Source of the DNA: Aquirufa beregesia
Lineage (GTDB): Bacteria; Bacteroidota; Bacteroidia; Cytophagales; Spirosomataceae
Reading direction: 5' to 3'
DNA: 64,000 bases
Assembly (NCBI RefSeq): GCF_011090385.1
Contig: NZ_SEWW01000005.1
Span: 88,275-152,274, forward strand
The stretch's first letter is position 1. Every line of letters starts with the position of its first letter. Below, piece after piece: positions 63,526 to 64,000 of this stretch. The translations under genes and the position numbers were made by a program. The notes beneath the pieces were generated by a model. It was not told the DNA's origin, made no database searches, and saw nothing but the letters and a program-made list of their open reading frames with translations.

Positions 63526-63900
63526 CTTGTCCTAAAATAGGTTGAATTAGGGTTTATTAATAAACACTGTAAATGTGATCCATTGGCTGTATAAATCCCT
63601 AGCGAAAGTTCGTCTAAAACTTGTTGTCTGAAACTCTCACTGTAACGATAAATCCTCTTAATTTTAAGCATAAGTATTCAGTTTATAAAGTCTACTTTTT
63701 TCAGGACGGTACACTTTTTTCAAGTCCTCAGGCAATTTCAGCAGAGATTATGATGGACAATCCAAGCAAGAATATAGATATAAGGGCCAAATCAATGGTA
63801 TTGATGAAAGTTGAATAGTGGATTGAAAATCATACATCAAGCATTTTACCATATCTGACCAATCGTATATTTTCTTTAGGGAATTAACCTGTTTTAGGAC
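63526..63900. mobile_element. Possible MITE or insertion-sequence remnant
   Basis: GTCCTAAAATAGGTTGAA (63529-63546) is matched in inverted orientation by TTAACCTGTTTTAGGAC (63884-63900), two mismatches in 17. The left end also belongs to the dispersed repeat seen at 31642 and 62949. About 370 bp lie between and hold only a 65-codon TTG-start frame (63621-63818) of unknown nature. No target-site duplication is evident, so this is a candidate only. Confidence 0.4.
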
Positions 63901-64000
63901 TTTTTGAAACGATATTACGCGTAATTTTAATGGAATTATCTTTTTCTTTGTTTTTTATTGCAGGCTTGGGTACAATTGAAAATGGATAGTTTCAAGGAAA

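Noticed and set aside
63621-63818. 65-codon plus-strand frame near the window end
   Set aside because: TTG start, no recognisable family, and it lies wholly inside a possible MITE; kept only as part of that element.

Overview
The window is AT-rich bacterial DNA from a member of the Bacteroidota, most likely a Cytophagales-type heterotroph. This placement is inferred from a SusC/SusD outer-membrane pair, signal-peptide proteins with carboxypeptidase-like regulatory domains, a DUF4407 protein, a DUF6526 protein, a family-5118-type HExxHxxGxxH metalloprotease, weak Shine-Dalgarno use and TAnnTTTG promoter-like boxes. No tRNA, rRNA, CRISPR array, phage or complete transposase gene was recognised.

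Layout. 1-1793 (-) is the 5' part of a secreted repeat protein with a Calx-beta-like domain and 87-residue Ig-like tandem repeats; its C terminus lies outside the window. 2532-8985 (+) is a SusC/SusD pair followed by a PqaA-type alpha/beta hydrolase. 9038-17955 holds a mix of secreted enzymes: a regulatory-domain protein, heparinase II/III, an alpha/beta hydrolase, GMC oxidoreductase with its gluconate-dehydrogenase-like subunit 3, a BaiN-like flavoprotein, MgtC and DUF6526. 18032-20683 (-) is a large secreted beta-propeller/HEAT/cytochrome c protein. 21217-25767 (+) has a membrane AraC-type regulator and a four-gene deoxysugar oxidation cluster (aldo/keto reductase, zinc dehydrogenase, TIM-barrel epimerase, rhamnose mutarotase). 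25803-31627 carries DUF3500, Gfo/Idh/MocA, GDPD and a P-type ATPase. 31642-33470 looks like a small acquired segment with two single-gene cassettes bounded by hairpin elements that share a boundary motif. 33629-35774 (-) is the threonine-to-glycine pathway (kbl plus an SDR-type threonine dehydrogenase). 35917-38320 contains a tiny lysine-rich protein, a small secreted protein, an SGNH hydrolase and a hotdog thioesterase.

The centrepiece is an assimilatory nitrate locus at 38322-51506. A siroheme methyltransferase is divergent from nirB-nirD-outer-membrane barrel-NNP transporter-nitrate reductase-nitrate-reductase-associated protein-rubredoxin protein. A convergent mobA/SelW-like pair would supply the molybdenum guanine dinucleotide cofactor. 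The parts cover outer-membrane entry, inner-membrane import, reduction to nitrite and then ammonia, and both special cofactors. The nitrate reductase is fused to its own FAD and [2Fe-2S] electron-input modules, and the last gene is an unusual siroheme-reductase-like protein ending in a rubredoxin.

After that come a PIG-L deacetylase, a DUF4407 pair, a zinc metalloprotease and an S8 subtilase. The last 5 kb holds a RiPP-like group (PqqD, asparagine synthetase-like cyclase, nucleotidyltransferase) with no precursor or leader peptidase visible. It borders a gene-free segment packed with nested inverted repeats and insertion-sequence-end-like repeats, which suggests an unstable accessory region.
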